Source: Ascoidea tarda (nom. inval.) (Eukaryota > Ascomycota > Saccharomycetes > Ascoideales > Ascoideaceae). From it: a stretch of DNA of 20,390 nt. The notes beneath the pieces are model-generated. The model searched no databases. It was not told the DNA's origin and saw only the letters and a program-made list of their open reading frames with translations. The stretch spans positions 1 through 20,390 of the forward strand of contig JAKTTS010000283.1 in the NCBI GenBank assembly GCA_030560485.1, read 5' to 3'. A program made the translations under genes and the position numbers. Positions 7,356 through 15,506 of this stretch are shown here, one piece after another (position 1 is the first letter of the stretch; each line of letters starts with the position of its first letter).

Positions 7356-9062
7356 ATGGCTACTGAAAATCGTGATAAAAAAGAGTTTGATGTTGTTGTT
7401 AACTCTCCTGTATCATCTTTGGTAGATAAAAGGAATTCTTTTTCTTCAATCAATAAGTCTAGATCAGATTCAAAAAAGAAAGACTCTGATATAGAAATTA
7501 ATCTATCTGACCTTGATGATGATTTGAAAAAAAATCCATTTTTGGACCCCAAAATTGCTGAGTATTACAGACTGTTGTATGAACAAAGAAGATATGAATG
7601 TCGTGGTCATTTTGATCCATATTGTGTTTGGGATAATGATGAAGAAAAAAAATTGGTTAGAAAATTGGACTATAAAGTCGCTTTTTTAGCTTGTTTGATG
7701 TTTGCTGCATTGCAATTGGATAGATATAATCTAAAAACTGTTACTGCTGATAATTTTTTGGATGACTTGAATATGGATACTGATGATTATAATACTGGTA
7801 ATATTATATTCACCACATGCTTTTTATCTGCTGAATTGCCATCTCAATTGATTTCAAAAAAAATTGGACCTGATAGATGGATTCCAATTGAAATTATTTC
7901 CTGGTCACTTGTTGCACTTTTTCAGTGTTTTCTTTCTGGTAAAAAATCTTTTTTTGCCACAAGAGCCATTCTTGGTTTGCTATTAGGTGGATTTATTCCT
8001 GATACCATTCTATGGCTCTCATATTTCTATAAGAGTGCAGAATTAACTATTAGATTGTCATATTTTTGGGTAACTTATTCTTTAACTAATATTGTTGCTG
8101 GTTTTCTTGCTTATGGTATTTTGAGAATGAGAGGTGTTGCTGGAATGGCAGGCTGGAGATGGTGTTTCTTGCTCGAGGGACTTTTAACTCTTTTAATTGG
8201 TATTTACGCTGCATTTGCAATGGTTCCATCTGCTGTTCAAACAAAGACTCTCATAACGCCAAATGGATGGTTTACCGAACGAGAAGAAAAAATTATTGTT
8301 AACAGGGTGTTAAGAGATGATCCATCCAAGGGAGAAATGAATAATAGACAAGGTATTACATTGAAAATGTTGTTCAAAAGTTTTCTAGATTATGATTTGT
8401 GGCCCATATATATTTTGGGATTTATTGCTTATATTCCAGTCAATACATTGTCTGCCTATCTTGCATTGGTCTGCAGGAGCTTAGGGTTCTCAACATTCAA
8501 CGCAACGTTAATGACTATCCCTTATAATGTTCTCCATATTATCACATTATTGATTATTACCAAGATATCAGAGGTATTGAATGAAAGGACATATGTTTGT
8601 TTAGCGCAACCAATATATACTGTGCCACTAGTAGCAGTTTTAGCATTTTGGGGTGGAACAATGATTGAAAAATGGCCAACTTGGATTATTGCCACAATTA
8701 CATTGGGTAATCCATATATTCATGCAATCTTGGTTTCATGGTGTTCTCGAAACTCCAATTCTGTTCGATTGAGAACTGTTAGTGCATCATTGTATAATAT
8801 GTTTGTTCAAGCTGGTAGTATTGTTGCGAATAAGCTTTATGTTGAAAAGGACAAGCCATTGTATAGAGTTGGTAATAGAAAGTTATTTGGATTTGCAGTT
8901 GCTATGTTTCCAATGCTATTGTTGATAAAAGCATATTATCTTTATAAGAACAATCAACGTGAAAAAGTTTGGAATTTATTCAGTGAAGAAGAGAAGCTTG
9001 AATATTTGGAGAAGAATAGAGACAAGGGAAATAAGATGATTAATTTCAGATTTGTTCATTAG
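7356..9062 (+). CDS. MFS anion transporter, Dal5/allantoate permease family (SOA1/AstA-like)
   Basis: A 568-residue plasma-membrane transporter of the major facilitator superfamily, anion:cation symporter (Dal5) branch. The ATG at 7356 (MATENRDKK) is chosen; the codon three earlier is TTG. A polar N-terminus of about 100 residues precedes roughly twelve hydrophobic spans starting at LDYKVAFLACLMFAALQLDR. Landmarks: DDYNTGNIIFTTCFLSAELP, SQLISKKIGPDRWIP, GLLLGGFIPDTILWLSYFY and GWRWCFLLEGLLTLLIGIY. The IGPDRWIP block and the LDRYNLKT start are those I associate with S. cerevisiae Yil166c/Soa1 and Aspergillus AstA, transporters of sulfate, sulfite, thiosulfate and sulfonates. The divergent JLP1-type dioxygenase and the Met31/32-type site support a sulfur role. 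Other Dal5-branch substrates (allantoate, vitamins, dipeptides, cysteine) cannot be excluded. Family is firm and substrate is inferred. Confidence 0.88.
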   Translation: MATENRDKKEFDVVVNSPVSSLVDKRNSFSSINKSRSDSKKKDSDIEINLSDLDDDLKKNPFLDPKIAEYYRLLYEQRRYECRGHFDPYCVWDNDEEKKLVRKLDYKVAFLACLMFAALQLDRYNLKTVTADNFLDDLNMDTDDYNTGNIIFTTCFLSAELPSQLISKKIGPDRWIPIEIISWSLVALFQCFLSGKKSFFATRAILGLLLGGFIPDTILWLSYFYKSAELTIRLSYFWVTYSLTNIVAGFLAYGILRMRGVAGMAGWRWCFLLEGLLTLLIGIYAAFAMVPSAVQTKTLITPNGWFTEREEKIIVNRVLRDDPSKGEMNNRQGITLKMLFKSFLDYDLWPIYILGFIAYIPVNTLSAYLALVCRSLGFSTFNATLMTIPYNVLHIITLLIITKISEVLNERTYVCLAQPIYTVPLVAVLAFWGGTMIEKWPTWIIATITLGNPYIHAILVSWCSRNSNSVRLRTVSASLYNMFVQAGSIVANKLYVEKDKPLYRVGNRKLFGFAVAMFPMLLLIKAYYLYKNNQREKVWNLFSEEEKLEYLEKNRDKGNKMINFRFVH

Positions 9063-9351
9063 AATGGATACAGTTTGAAGACAATTTTTTTTTATACGTG
9101 AGATTATTTTAGATATATATTGAATTTATTAGTAGAGATAAGTAAATTATTTAAAGAATTTTTTTAGGTTTATATGTTATAGATGTTTTAAATTGATATT
9201 ATTATTAAAGATTCGATAGCAATCAAAGATCAAAGATCAACGAGTTATACAAGTTAAATGATTAAGTTTAATCAACGAGAAAAATAAAAAAATAAAAAAA
9301 TAAAATAAAAACGGCACAAATAGTAAAAAAAATTATAAATTATAAATTAAA

Positions 9352-9378
9352 AATTGGAAAATTGGAAAATTGGAAAAT
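9352..9378. repeat. 9-bp tandem repeat (AATTGGAAA)n, three copies
   Basis: The unit AATTGGAAA is repeated three times head to tail in the convergent 3' region. No function is apparent. Confidence 0.6.
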
Positions 9379-9805
9379 GAAAGAACAATAGTATATTTTA
9401 GTAATATAATATCTTGAAACTTCAATGAAATCAGACAAACCAAAAGAAATTGACTGAAGTCAACGTATCGCTATTCAAAAAGAATCGAAAGTATGTAGTA
9501 GATAATAATAATAATAATTATAGTAATAATAATAGTAATAAGAAAATAAGAAAATAAGACAAAATTTGAAAAAAAAACAACTGAAAAGAACACAGAATAA
9601 TGAGAAAAAAAAGGGCGAGGAAAAAAAAAGGGCAAAATAAGTGAAATAAAAAAAAAATTCAATGAGCCAAAAAATAAGTAATTCTTTATAATTGAAGTAT
9701 TGGGATAGTTTTAGCCGAAAATTTAAATTGGTTGATAATTTTTAGTTGTTTAAAATTTCATTGAAATAATTTTATTAAAGTAAATTAGATAAAATTATTA
9801 AAATA

Positions 9806-9852
9806 AAGATAAGATAAGATAATTGAGATGAGATAAAATAAGATAAAATAAA
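9806..9852. repeat. GATAAG/GATAAAATA-type short tandem repeats
   Basis: Repeated GATAA pentamers, first as GATAAG and then as GATAAAATAA, end about 20 bp past the SCS2 stop. GATAA is the core of GATA-factor sites, but the location at a 3' end and the run-like form favour simple-sequence origin. Confidence 0.6.
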
Positions 9853-9871
9853 GTTACAATAATTTAATTAA

Positions 9872-11054
9872 TTAGAAAAAAATCCAACCAATTAAGAAAG
9901 AGATTATAGCGATAATTAAAACTATTGGAATTGGGACGCCATTTACTGGAGGAGTGTTGAGGAGATTATTATTTGGATCTAAGATTAGGGATGAGTTTGG
10001 GATGTCATTTTGAGGTTTAATAGGAGTTTTTTCTGAAAATTGGTTTGTAGAGGATAAGTTTTTGTATTGAGCTATGTTATTTTGAACGATTGGATCGGGG
10101 ATGTTGGAATTGGAATTGGGATTGGGATTGGGAATAATATTTGTGGGATTATTATTTTGGGAAGTAGAAGAGTTTGAGTCTAATTTTTGAGACAATTGGT
10201 TGATTTTAGCTTGAGATTGAGATAAATCTCTTTGGATTGAGGAAGGAAGAGAATGTTGATGATTGATTGGTTGGTGATCAACGATGGATATGGATGGGAT
10301 GGTTGCGGATGGAGGAGAAGAGCTGGAGAAAGGCGAAGAGTCCAATTGATTGTTGCTGTTAGAAATTGGGATTTGTTCTTCGTGGATGATTGGATTTGGA
10401 TTTGAGATTTGAGATAAGTTGTAGTGAACTCTAATTTTTTTTTGGACGATTTGGCCTTTAAATTGAGATTCCAATTTAGGCCAGACTTTAGCTACACCAC
10501 CTTCTAAATCGTCATGATTGATTTCATCTGAAGGGCAAGGTAAAGAGATGATTAAGAATTTGTCTTTGCATTTGTAGTCCAAAGAGGGTTCCTTTTTAAG
10601 GCCTTGTAAAATGATTGATATTTCCACTTGTTGGCCTGGGCTAACAGTGGAGGCATTTGGTCTAACACAGTATAATTTTGGGGCAGTTGTTTTAACTTTA
10701 AAGGCTAGAGGAGTGGACGAGTTGTTTTGTAGAGAGATTTTTTGAGTTGAAGATTGAGTGAATGGCGCTATTAGTAAGAGGCAAGAAAAACGAGAGGAAC
10801 AAAGAAACAAGAAAGCAAGCCAAAAAAAAAAGAGGGTGGAGGAAAGGTGGAAATAATAGGAGAAAAAGTTAGTAAGATGGTAATTAGAATATTAATTGGA
10901 ATAATAATTGGAATAATAATTGGGATGATAATTGCAGTGATAATTGATTGATTAATTGGGATAGTAGATGGGAGGATAAATGAGAAATTGAAAAAAGGTA
11001 TTAGATGGAAAGATACATACGACTGAATTGTAGGATTGAAGGGGAGATTTCCAT
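9872..11054 (-). CDS. SCS2: SCS2, VAP-family ER membrane protein (one intron)
   Basis: Spliced product of 309 residues. Exon 1 is 11054-11021 (11 codons plus one base, MEISPSILQFS) and exon 2 is 10767-9872. The join restores a complete MSP domain start, MEISPSILQFSPPFTQSST, followed by AFKVKTTAPKLYCVRPNAS, the FFAT-binding core, with the domain ending near residue 125. A Ser/Pro/Asn-rich linker of about 160 residues follows, then a C-terminal membrane anchor (VPIPIVLIIAIISFLIGWIFF). VAP proteins anchor FFAT-motif lipid-transfer and regulatory proteins at the ER and hold ER-plasma membrane contacts. The unspliced frame alone lacks the first MSP strand, which is why the intron is called. The gene is divergent from RPL22. 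Paralogue Scs22 is shorter; length and tail favour Scs2. Confidence 0.9.
10768..11020 (-). other. SCS2: SCS2 intron, 253 nt
   Basis: The donor is GTATGT (complement of 11015-11020). The 3' end reads TACTAATAG, so the branch-site box runs directly into the acceptor AG (10768-10769). A pyrimidine-rich tract lies just 5' of the branch box rather than between it and the AG. Joining at these points keeps the frame and completes the conserved MSP start. The body carries a 12-bp repeat (10890-10940). Confidence 0.88.
10890..10940. repeat. 12-bp repeat inside the SCS2 intron
   Basis: Plus-strand units of the form TTGGAATAATAA recur at 12-bp spacing with increasing divergence. They make up about a fifth of the intron. 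Confidence 0.6.
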
Positions 11055-11355
11055 TTTGACAACAAGTAGAAAGGACGAGTGAGAAGTATAGAATATAAGA
11101 TATAGAAGAGGTGGAGGAGAGAGGTGTAGAAAATAGATGGAGATTAAGAGATGAGATGGAAGTAGAGGAAGAAGAAAAGGAAGAAAAGGAAGAAAAGGAA
11201 AAAAACAGGAAGAGAAACAATAGAAACAATTGGTATCAGAGCCAGAGCCAGAGAATGATTTGATATGAGATAATAACAGAGGGATGTAAACAAAAGGAAG
11301 AAATGTGGGATGTGAGACAGTGGAGGAAGGATGAGTGGGATGCTAGAAGGAAAAC

Positions 11356-11367
11356 GCCCAATTGGGC
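11356..11367. promoter_or_regulatory. 12-bp palindrome with back-to-back CCAAT boxes
   Basis: GCCCAATTGGGC is a perfect palindrome, with CCAAT on each strand overlapping at the centre. CCAAT is the core bound by the Hap2/3/5 complex; binding here is untested. Confidence 0.45.
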
Positions 11368-11677
11368 CCGGAACACAGCCCACGCTGAAGATTCAGCAGA
11401 GGCAGCAGAGGCGGGAGGGGAATTGGCACCTTCGCCGTCGTCGGAGGGCAGTTTCTGCCGGTGTTTCTGGTGCTTGTGGTGCCTGTGGTGCCGGTGCTGC
11501 GTCGTTTCGGGCGGCTTCTGGAACGGAAAAGGCCGGACGGCACGCGCTTCCTGTTTCAGTTGAAGTCCCATAGAGGTGAATCAGATCCGCAGAGATGGCA
11601 GTGCGTGTGTGTGCTACATCCACACATGTGCAAGCATGATAGCGCAGATGTGCTGCTGTGAGCCCTACTTGTATAAG

Positions 11678-11713
11678 CGTGACTAGAACGTGACTAATGC
11701 ATGGTGTGACTTG
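11678..11713. promoter_or_regulatory. Repeated CGTGACTA boxes upstream of RPL22
   Basis: CGTGACTA occurs at 11678-11685 and 11689-11696, 11 bp apart, and a weaker TGTGACTT follows at about 11705-11712. GTGAC is the outer half of Cbf1-type sites, which control ribosomal-protein genes in some yeasts. The assignment to a factor is a guess. Confidence 0.4.
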
Positions 11714-11891
11714 TAGTTTGTTACAGCCCTGCTGTGATATTTTTTGGGACATGGTGTTGAAAATTTACAACAAGTCTGTTGGTAAAGGAATCCTTTTTTC
11801 GAATCAATATTTCAGGTATCGTCAATTATACTGATAGTTCACTCAACAATATTATATTCAAGTATATTATATCACAAACAAGTCTGTCCAG

Positions 11892-12709
11892 ATGGCTCCA
11901 ATTGTAAGTGTAATCAGATAAGGTGATAATTAAACCGGAAAATTAAAGATAAGAGAGTAGAGCAGAAATTCAAATTTTCATTTAGATCCAAAAAAAGTGA
12001 ATTGGAAATGAATTTATAAAAACCAATGAGATTTGTATTTCAATGATGTCCATTGTTTAATTAAATTTTAATTAAATTTTAATTAAATTATAACCAAATT
12101 ATAATGAAATTATAATGAATTGGAATAGATGGTAATTTCTATTGAGTCAATGAACCATACTAGTTTTATCAAAGTAAATGTAGAAGCATGAGACACTAAA
12201 TCCTGAAATACAAAGTAATTAATGTTAAATTATGCTTGAAGCTTTGCTACTTTTTTTTTCTTTTAATTATAACTGAAAAAATTGAATAATGTAGTAGGTT
12301 ATTCAAGGAATAAGTTTGATATTAACTATCTAATTTTTGATATTTATTTATCTATTATTCACAATAGAAATCCAAAAAAAGTGCTGTTAAGAAATTCACC
12401 GTTGACTGTTCAGGTCCATCGGACAATGGTGTATTTGACACCTCATCTTATGCCAAATATTTGATTGACCACATCAAACTTGACGGCAGAGTTGGTAATT
12501 TAGGCGATGATATTATTGTTGAAACCAAGGGTGCCACTGTTATTGTTGCTTCCAAGGTTAAATTCTCTGGTAAATACTTGAAATACTTAACCAAGAGATA
12601 CTTGAAGAAAAACCAAATCAGAGACTGGATCAGATTTGTTTCCATCAAACAAAACCAGTACGAGTTGAAATTCTACTCCACCGCTGTTGAGGATGAAGAC
12701 GAAGAATAA
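11892..12709 (+). CDS. RPL22: RPL22, large ribosomal subunit protein eL22 (one intron)
   Basis: Spliced product of 117 residues. Exon 1 is 11892-11903 (MAPI) and exon 2 is 12368-12709, joined in phase 0. The protein is a full-length eL22: a basic N-terminus ([18 protein letters not shown]), [26 protein letters not shown], the highly conserved [21 protein letters not shown] and an acidic tail (EDEDEE). eL22 binds 25S rRNA on the solvent side of the 60S subunit and is a non-essential protein in budding yeast. An intron right after the first few codons is also found in the S. cerevisiae RPL22 genes, where the protein represses splicing of its own transcript. Without splicing, translation would stop within about ten codons. 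Confidence 0.95.
11904..12367 (+). other. RPL22: RPL22 intron, 464 nt
   Basis: The donor is GTAAGT directly after ATG GCT CCA ATT. The acceptor is AATAG before AAATCC, needed to reach the eL22 frame. No perfect TACTAAC is present; ATTAAC (about 12321) and ATCTAAT (about 12327) are branch candidates some 40 nt from the acceptor. The middle holds repeated TTAATTAAATTT units (12055-12110) that could fold. A copy of the exon-2 start lies at 11986-11999. Confidence 0.88.
12055..12120. repeat. AT-only tandem repeats in the RPL22 intron
   Basis: An 11-bp ATTAAATTTTA-like unit repeats about three times and then grades into AAATTATAATG-like units. TTAATTAA cores are self-complementary, so intramolecular pairing is possible. 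Confidence 0.55.
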
Positions 12710-12851
12710 ACAACACGAGCAGACCAATGAAACGGCTACTCACTAAACAGATATATAGCTGTCAATGTAACGACTACTCTAAAAGCCTCGACTGTGATCT
12801 TCGCGTTCCTCATTCTGTGTACCCCAGCCGATCGGCGGTGCCACTGGAGCA

Positions 12852-12857
12852 ACGCGT
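12852..12857. promoter_or_regulatory. MCB box (ACGCGT)
   Basis: The MluI cell-cycle box recognised by MBF in yeasts. It is a six-base motif 1.36 kb from the nearest start, so the link to the KEN-box gene is weak. Confidence 0.3.
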
Positions 12858-13204
12858 TTGCGTGCCATGCACTCCTCTCCGACGCCAATGCTGAATGTTG
12901 TCTGCGGCCGTTGTCTGGAATCGTTGTCTTGAATGACCGAAAAGCAGGGATTCATTTGCGCACGGGACCTTCTGCTCTCGCTGTTTGTGCTACCAGTCTC
13001 GCGCTGCTCCTTCAGATTTCGCGACAGAGACCGGATCTGGCCTGGATGCGGATTACATCTGGCTTGTCTGGACACGATCACGATCACGATCCTACATGCA
13101 GCCCTCATTGGATCAGCGCCGTTGCGGCCAGGTTCCGCTGCTGCAGAGCCCAACCCTATTGGCCGCACCTCTGGCTTCTGCGCTGCTTCGCTAGCGTGTC
13201 CTAG

Positions 13205-13243
13205 CCAATCACAGCCAGCGTTGTCCAGAATGCTCTATAAATA
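13205..13243 (+). promoter_or_regulatory. CCAAT box plus TATAAATA, probable core promoter
   Basis: CCAAT at 13205-13209 is followed 26 bp later by TATAAATA at 13236-13243. If used, the transcript for the next gene would have a 5' leader of roughly 900 nt. Confidence 0.4.
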
Positions 13244-14032
13244 TCACCTCTGCTGTTCGCTCTGTGGAATTCTGATAAATTGCTTTTCAAATGGGATTCT
13301 GCAGACGTCTTGGTGGTGTTTTCAATTGCAATTTTTTCGCTCGTTCATTTTTGTCCATATTCCTTATTTTTCCCAAGTGCTTGCTTTTTCTTATTTTCCC
13401 TGTTTTCGCTTGGACTCCCGCTGCACCTCACCGCGCTCCGCCACTGTGCCCTGCACCATTTACGTAGTCTGTTTTTCCTTTTGCGGGCTTTTTCTTCTTT
13501 TTCATCCACGCTTTCCGCTTTTTTCGTTACGCTAACCTTTTTTCGCTCTCGTTTGCAACTGTTTCCAATCTTTCTGAGATCTGTTTTCAAACTCTTTTTC
13601 CAGCCTTTTGCAAACCTTCTCTCTGTACATTTGTCAAATCTTAAACCCTAAAGCGTAATGCTGCCAATGCAAAACAAAAATACACTACCTAAAAGAGCGA
13701 AAAGTGCTAAAACAACAAGAAAAACACAGACAAATTGAAGAAACAATCGCACTCCCAGCGCTACTTCCAACGCTAAAAGCATCTCCAACATCAACCATTT
13801 TCCTTCACCATTAATCTCTCATTACTTTCCTGTTGTTTTCACCAGCTTTTGCTAATCTGCTTTGTTTTCCACAAACTTTCGTTCAATCACTGCTTTTCAG
13901 CCATTGCAATCAACCCCAGTTATATAAATAATACAAAGAACACACTCATTCAACTCAATTCCCTGTTTTCCTTCATCTCTCTTTGTTCTTTTTCTCTCTC
14001 CCTCTCTCTCGTCCTTATTATCTCTTATTTTT

Positions 14033-14080
14033 GTTCCTGTTCTTGTTCCTGTTCTTGTTCTTGTTCTCGTTCTCGTTCCT
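14033..14080. repeat. TTCCTG/TTCTTG hexamer repeat
   Basis: About eight hexamers alternating between TTCCTG, TTCTTG and TTCTCG lie 140-185 bp upstream of the ATG at 14217, in a pyrimidine-rich leader. Confidence 0.7.
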
Positions 14081-14216
14081 CTGTTATATCATCCCCAGTT
14101 CTATTATACCCCATTATATTCCTGTTTTTAACTCAGCTCCACTCATCCTCATCCCACAATATACATCCTTTTGTCACCTTATCGTCTTGTCGTTTTATAC
14201 TTCTTTCTTGCTCGCA

Positions 14217-15506
14217 ATGACTGGCGCTACTTTGACTTTATCCAATAACAAGGAAAACGAAGACATAATCGCCAACAACATCTTGAAAAAGATCAAAATA
14301 TCGAAAATCTCAAGAAAGCTAAAACTAAAGCTATTAAACGCTGGAATCAAACTACAAAATAACAATAATATCTCCACAAATAACAAAATCACTAAAAACC
14401 ATTCAAGCCATTCCAGCCATTCAAATCACTCAAATAGTCAAAAGACTTTGTCTGATAAAATCATCTTGATCAACAACAAAAAATTAAACAACAACAACAA
14501 CAACAACAACAACACTAATAACACTAATAACACTAATAACACTAATAACACTAATAATAACCAAAATGCTAATCAAAATAAAATAATCGATTATCCCGTC
14601 AAAAAAACTTTCAAAACCTCAAACTACTCAAACTCCACTTCTTCAAATAACAGTGAATCAACAAAAGAATCCTTAAATTCTTTATTAGCCACCCCAAAAC
14701 CAACCATCGATAATAACGAAAATAACATCGGTCTCAACACAATCGATTATCTAAACTTTCTAACTCCCTCCATCAATTTAAATGACCAAAACTTATCCCT
14801 GAATTCGAACTTGCTAAATTCCATTAAATTCACAAACATCAACTCTCCTTCAACAATCATCAATAAATATTCAAACAATAACAATATCATTACCTCTATT
14901 AATCCCAACATCGATCCCAACAATATCTCTAATTTCAACAACCCAAACATCAACAATAATTTGATTGGTTTCAATTTAAACCTCACCTCTCCAAATACTA
15001 ATCTTTTTTTAAATGGCAGTCCTAACTTCTTTCAACTAACACCCAAATTCAATTCTTTTGAATTCAATAACAATATTATCAACACCACAAATACAAACCC
15101 AATCTCAAATAATAAATCAACTTTCTTAATACCCGCTACTCCAATTCAACCAATTCAAGAAATTTCCATCAATAATCTTAATCTTGATACCATTTCTGCT
15201 TCAAACAGACTAATCAACAACAACAACAGCAATAATAATAATAATAATAATACAAACACTAGCTCCAACTCCAACAACTTCAACAATATCAACTTGATGA
15301 AAACCCCTCAGTTTAATTTAGACGATTATGTAAATTTGTTTTCGCCATCTCCAAGACAAATTCAAATCCCCCAACTATTCAACTTATCTGCCATTTCTTC
15401 CAACATCAATCAATCTAGTTCTCTCAATCCCACAACAACTACTTTAACCACTTTTCAACAAAACGAAAATGAAAAACTACTTCTTTCTGATGATCCCTCT
15501 TTATAA
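14217..15506 (+). CDS. Asn-rich protein with KEN box and many S/T-P sites (possible Ndd1-like regulator)
   Basis: A 429-residue protein that I do not firmly recognise. The start is placed at ATG ACT GGC; the open frame runs further upstream only through the pyrimidine-rich leader. Visible features: a KEN box at residues 12-14 (LSNNKENEDI), a basic segment at about 23-40 (LKKIKISKISRKLKLK), Asn and NTN repeats at about 87-115, and at least ten SP/TP sites (LLATPKP, FLTPS, NSPS, TSPN, NGSPNFFQLTPKF, PATP, KTPQF, FSPSPR) spread to the C-terminus. KEN is an APC/C-Cdh1 degron and the S/T-P sites suit Cdk. The blend of SPxxFFxxTP-like motifs with Asn-rich linkers recalls Ndd1, the G2/M co-activator of S. 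cerevisiae, but the resemblance is weak. An unrelated disordered cell-cycle protein is equally possible. Confidence 0.7.
   Translation: MTGATLTLSNNKENEDIIANNILKKIKISKISRKLKLKLLNAGIKLQNNNNISTNNKITKNHSSHSSHSNHSNSQKTLSDKIILINNKKLNNNNNNNNNTNNTNNTNNTNNTNNNQNANQNKIIDYPVKKTFKTSNYSNSTSSNNSESTKESLNSLLATPKPTIDNNENNIGLNTIDYLNFLTPSINLNDQNLSLNSNLLNSIKFTNINSPSTIINKYSNNNNIITSINPNIDPNNISNFNNPNINNNLIGFNLNLTSPNTNLFLNGSPNFFQLTPKFNSFEFNNNIINTTNTNPISNNKSTFLIPATPIQPIQEISINNLNLDTISASNRLINNNNSNNNNNNNTNTSSNSNNFNNINLMKTPQFNLDDYVNLFSPSPRQIQIPQLFNLSAISSNINQSSSLNPTTTTLTTFQQNENEKLLLSDDPSL
14490..14570. repeat. (AAC)n and 9-bp AATAACACT coding repeats
   Basis: About nine AAC codons are followed by about five 9-bp units encoding Asn-Thr-Asn in the KEN-box protein. 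Length variation between strains is expected. Confidence 0.85.

Larger units (their letters stand above)
9063..9871. other. Convergent 3' intergenic region with simple repeats, no gene seen
   Basis: AT-rich DNA between the transporter and SCS2. It holds A-rich runs, (AAAATAAA)-type runs near 9280-9310, a 9-bp repeat at 9352-9378, (TAA)n at about 9504-9540 and GATAAG-type repeats at 9806-9852. No frame encodes a plausible protein; the 63-codon minus-strand frame at 9471-9662 is low-complexity. Confidence 0.6.
11055..11891. promoter_or_regulatory. Divergent promoter of SCS2 and RPL22 with a GC-rich island
   Basis: The SCS2 side (11150-11205) is purine-rich on the plus strand, giving a pyrimidine-rich leader on the SCS2 strand with an AAGGAAGAA-like repeat. 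About 11340-11660 is strongly GC-rich, contains the perfect palindrome GCCCAATTGGGC (11356-11367, a CCAAT on each strand) and a 9-bp GTGGTGCCT-type repeat (about 11467-11503). The RPL22 side has two CGTGACTA boxes. Overlapping open frames in several frames of the island are attributed to lack of stops in GC-rich DNA. Confidence 0.6.
12710..14216. promoter_or_regulatory. 1.5-kb upstream region of the Asn-rich KEN-box gene, with GC island
   Basis: 12780-13240 is GC-rich and holds an ACGCGT MCB box (12852-12857), a CACGAT triplet repeat (13073-13091), CCAAT boxes (13205-13209; inverted near 13104 and 13154) and TATAAATA (13236-13243). 13250-14216 is pyrimidine-rich on the plus strand, with TTCCTG/TTCTTG hexamer repeats at 14033-14080. 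A 200-codon frame at 12933-13535 runs across the TATA box, is Cys-rich with no recognisable domain, overlaps other open frames, and is not called. Confidence 0.55.

Noticed and set aside
9806-9852. GATAA cluster as a nitrogen-control element
   Set aside because: It lies at converging 3' ends and looks like simple-sequence repeats rather than a promoter.
11303-11752. Overlapping open frames on both strands of the SCS2/RPL22 promoter island
   Set aside because: All are short, overlap each other, and look like arginine/alanine-rich chance translation of GC-rich DNA.
12043-12206. Possible C/D snoRNA in the RPL22 intron (TGATGT and CTGA boxes)
   Set aside because: The C box is imperfect, the spacing is too long, and I saw no terminal stem or guide sequence.
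12933-13535. 200-codon plus-strand frame in the GC island
   Set aside because: Cys-rich with no domain, spans a TATA box, and several other frames are open over the same GC-rich DNA, so absence of stops explains it.
13983-14216. N-terminal extension of the KEN-box protein upstream of 14217
   Set aside because: The translation is a repetitive Phe/Leu/Ser product of a pyrimidine tract; the ATG at 14217 gives a normal protein start.
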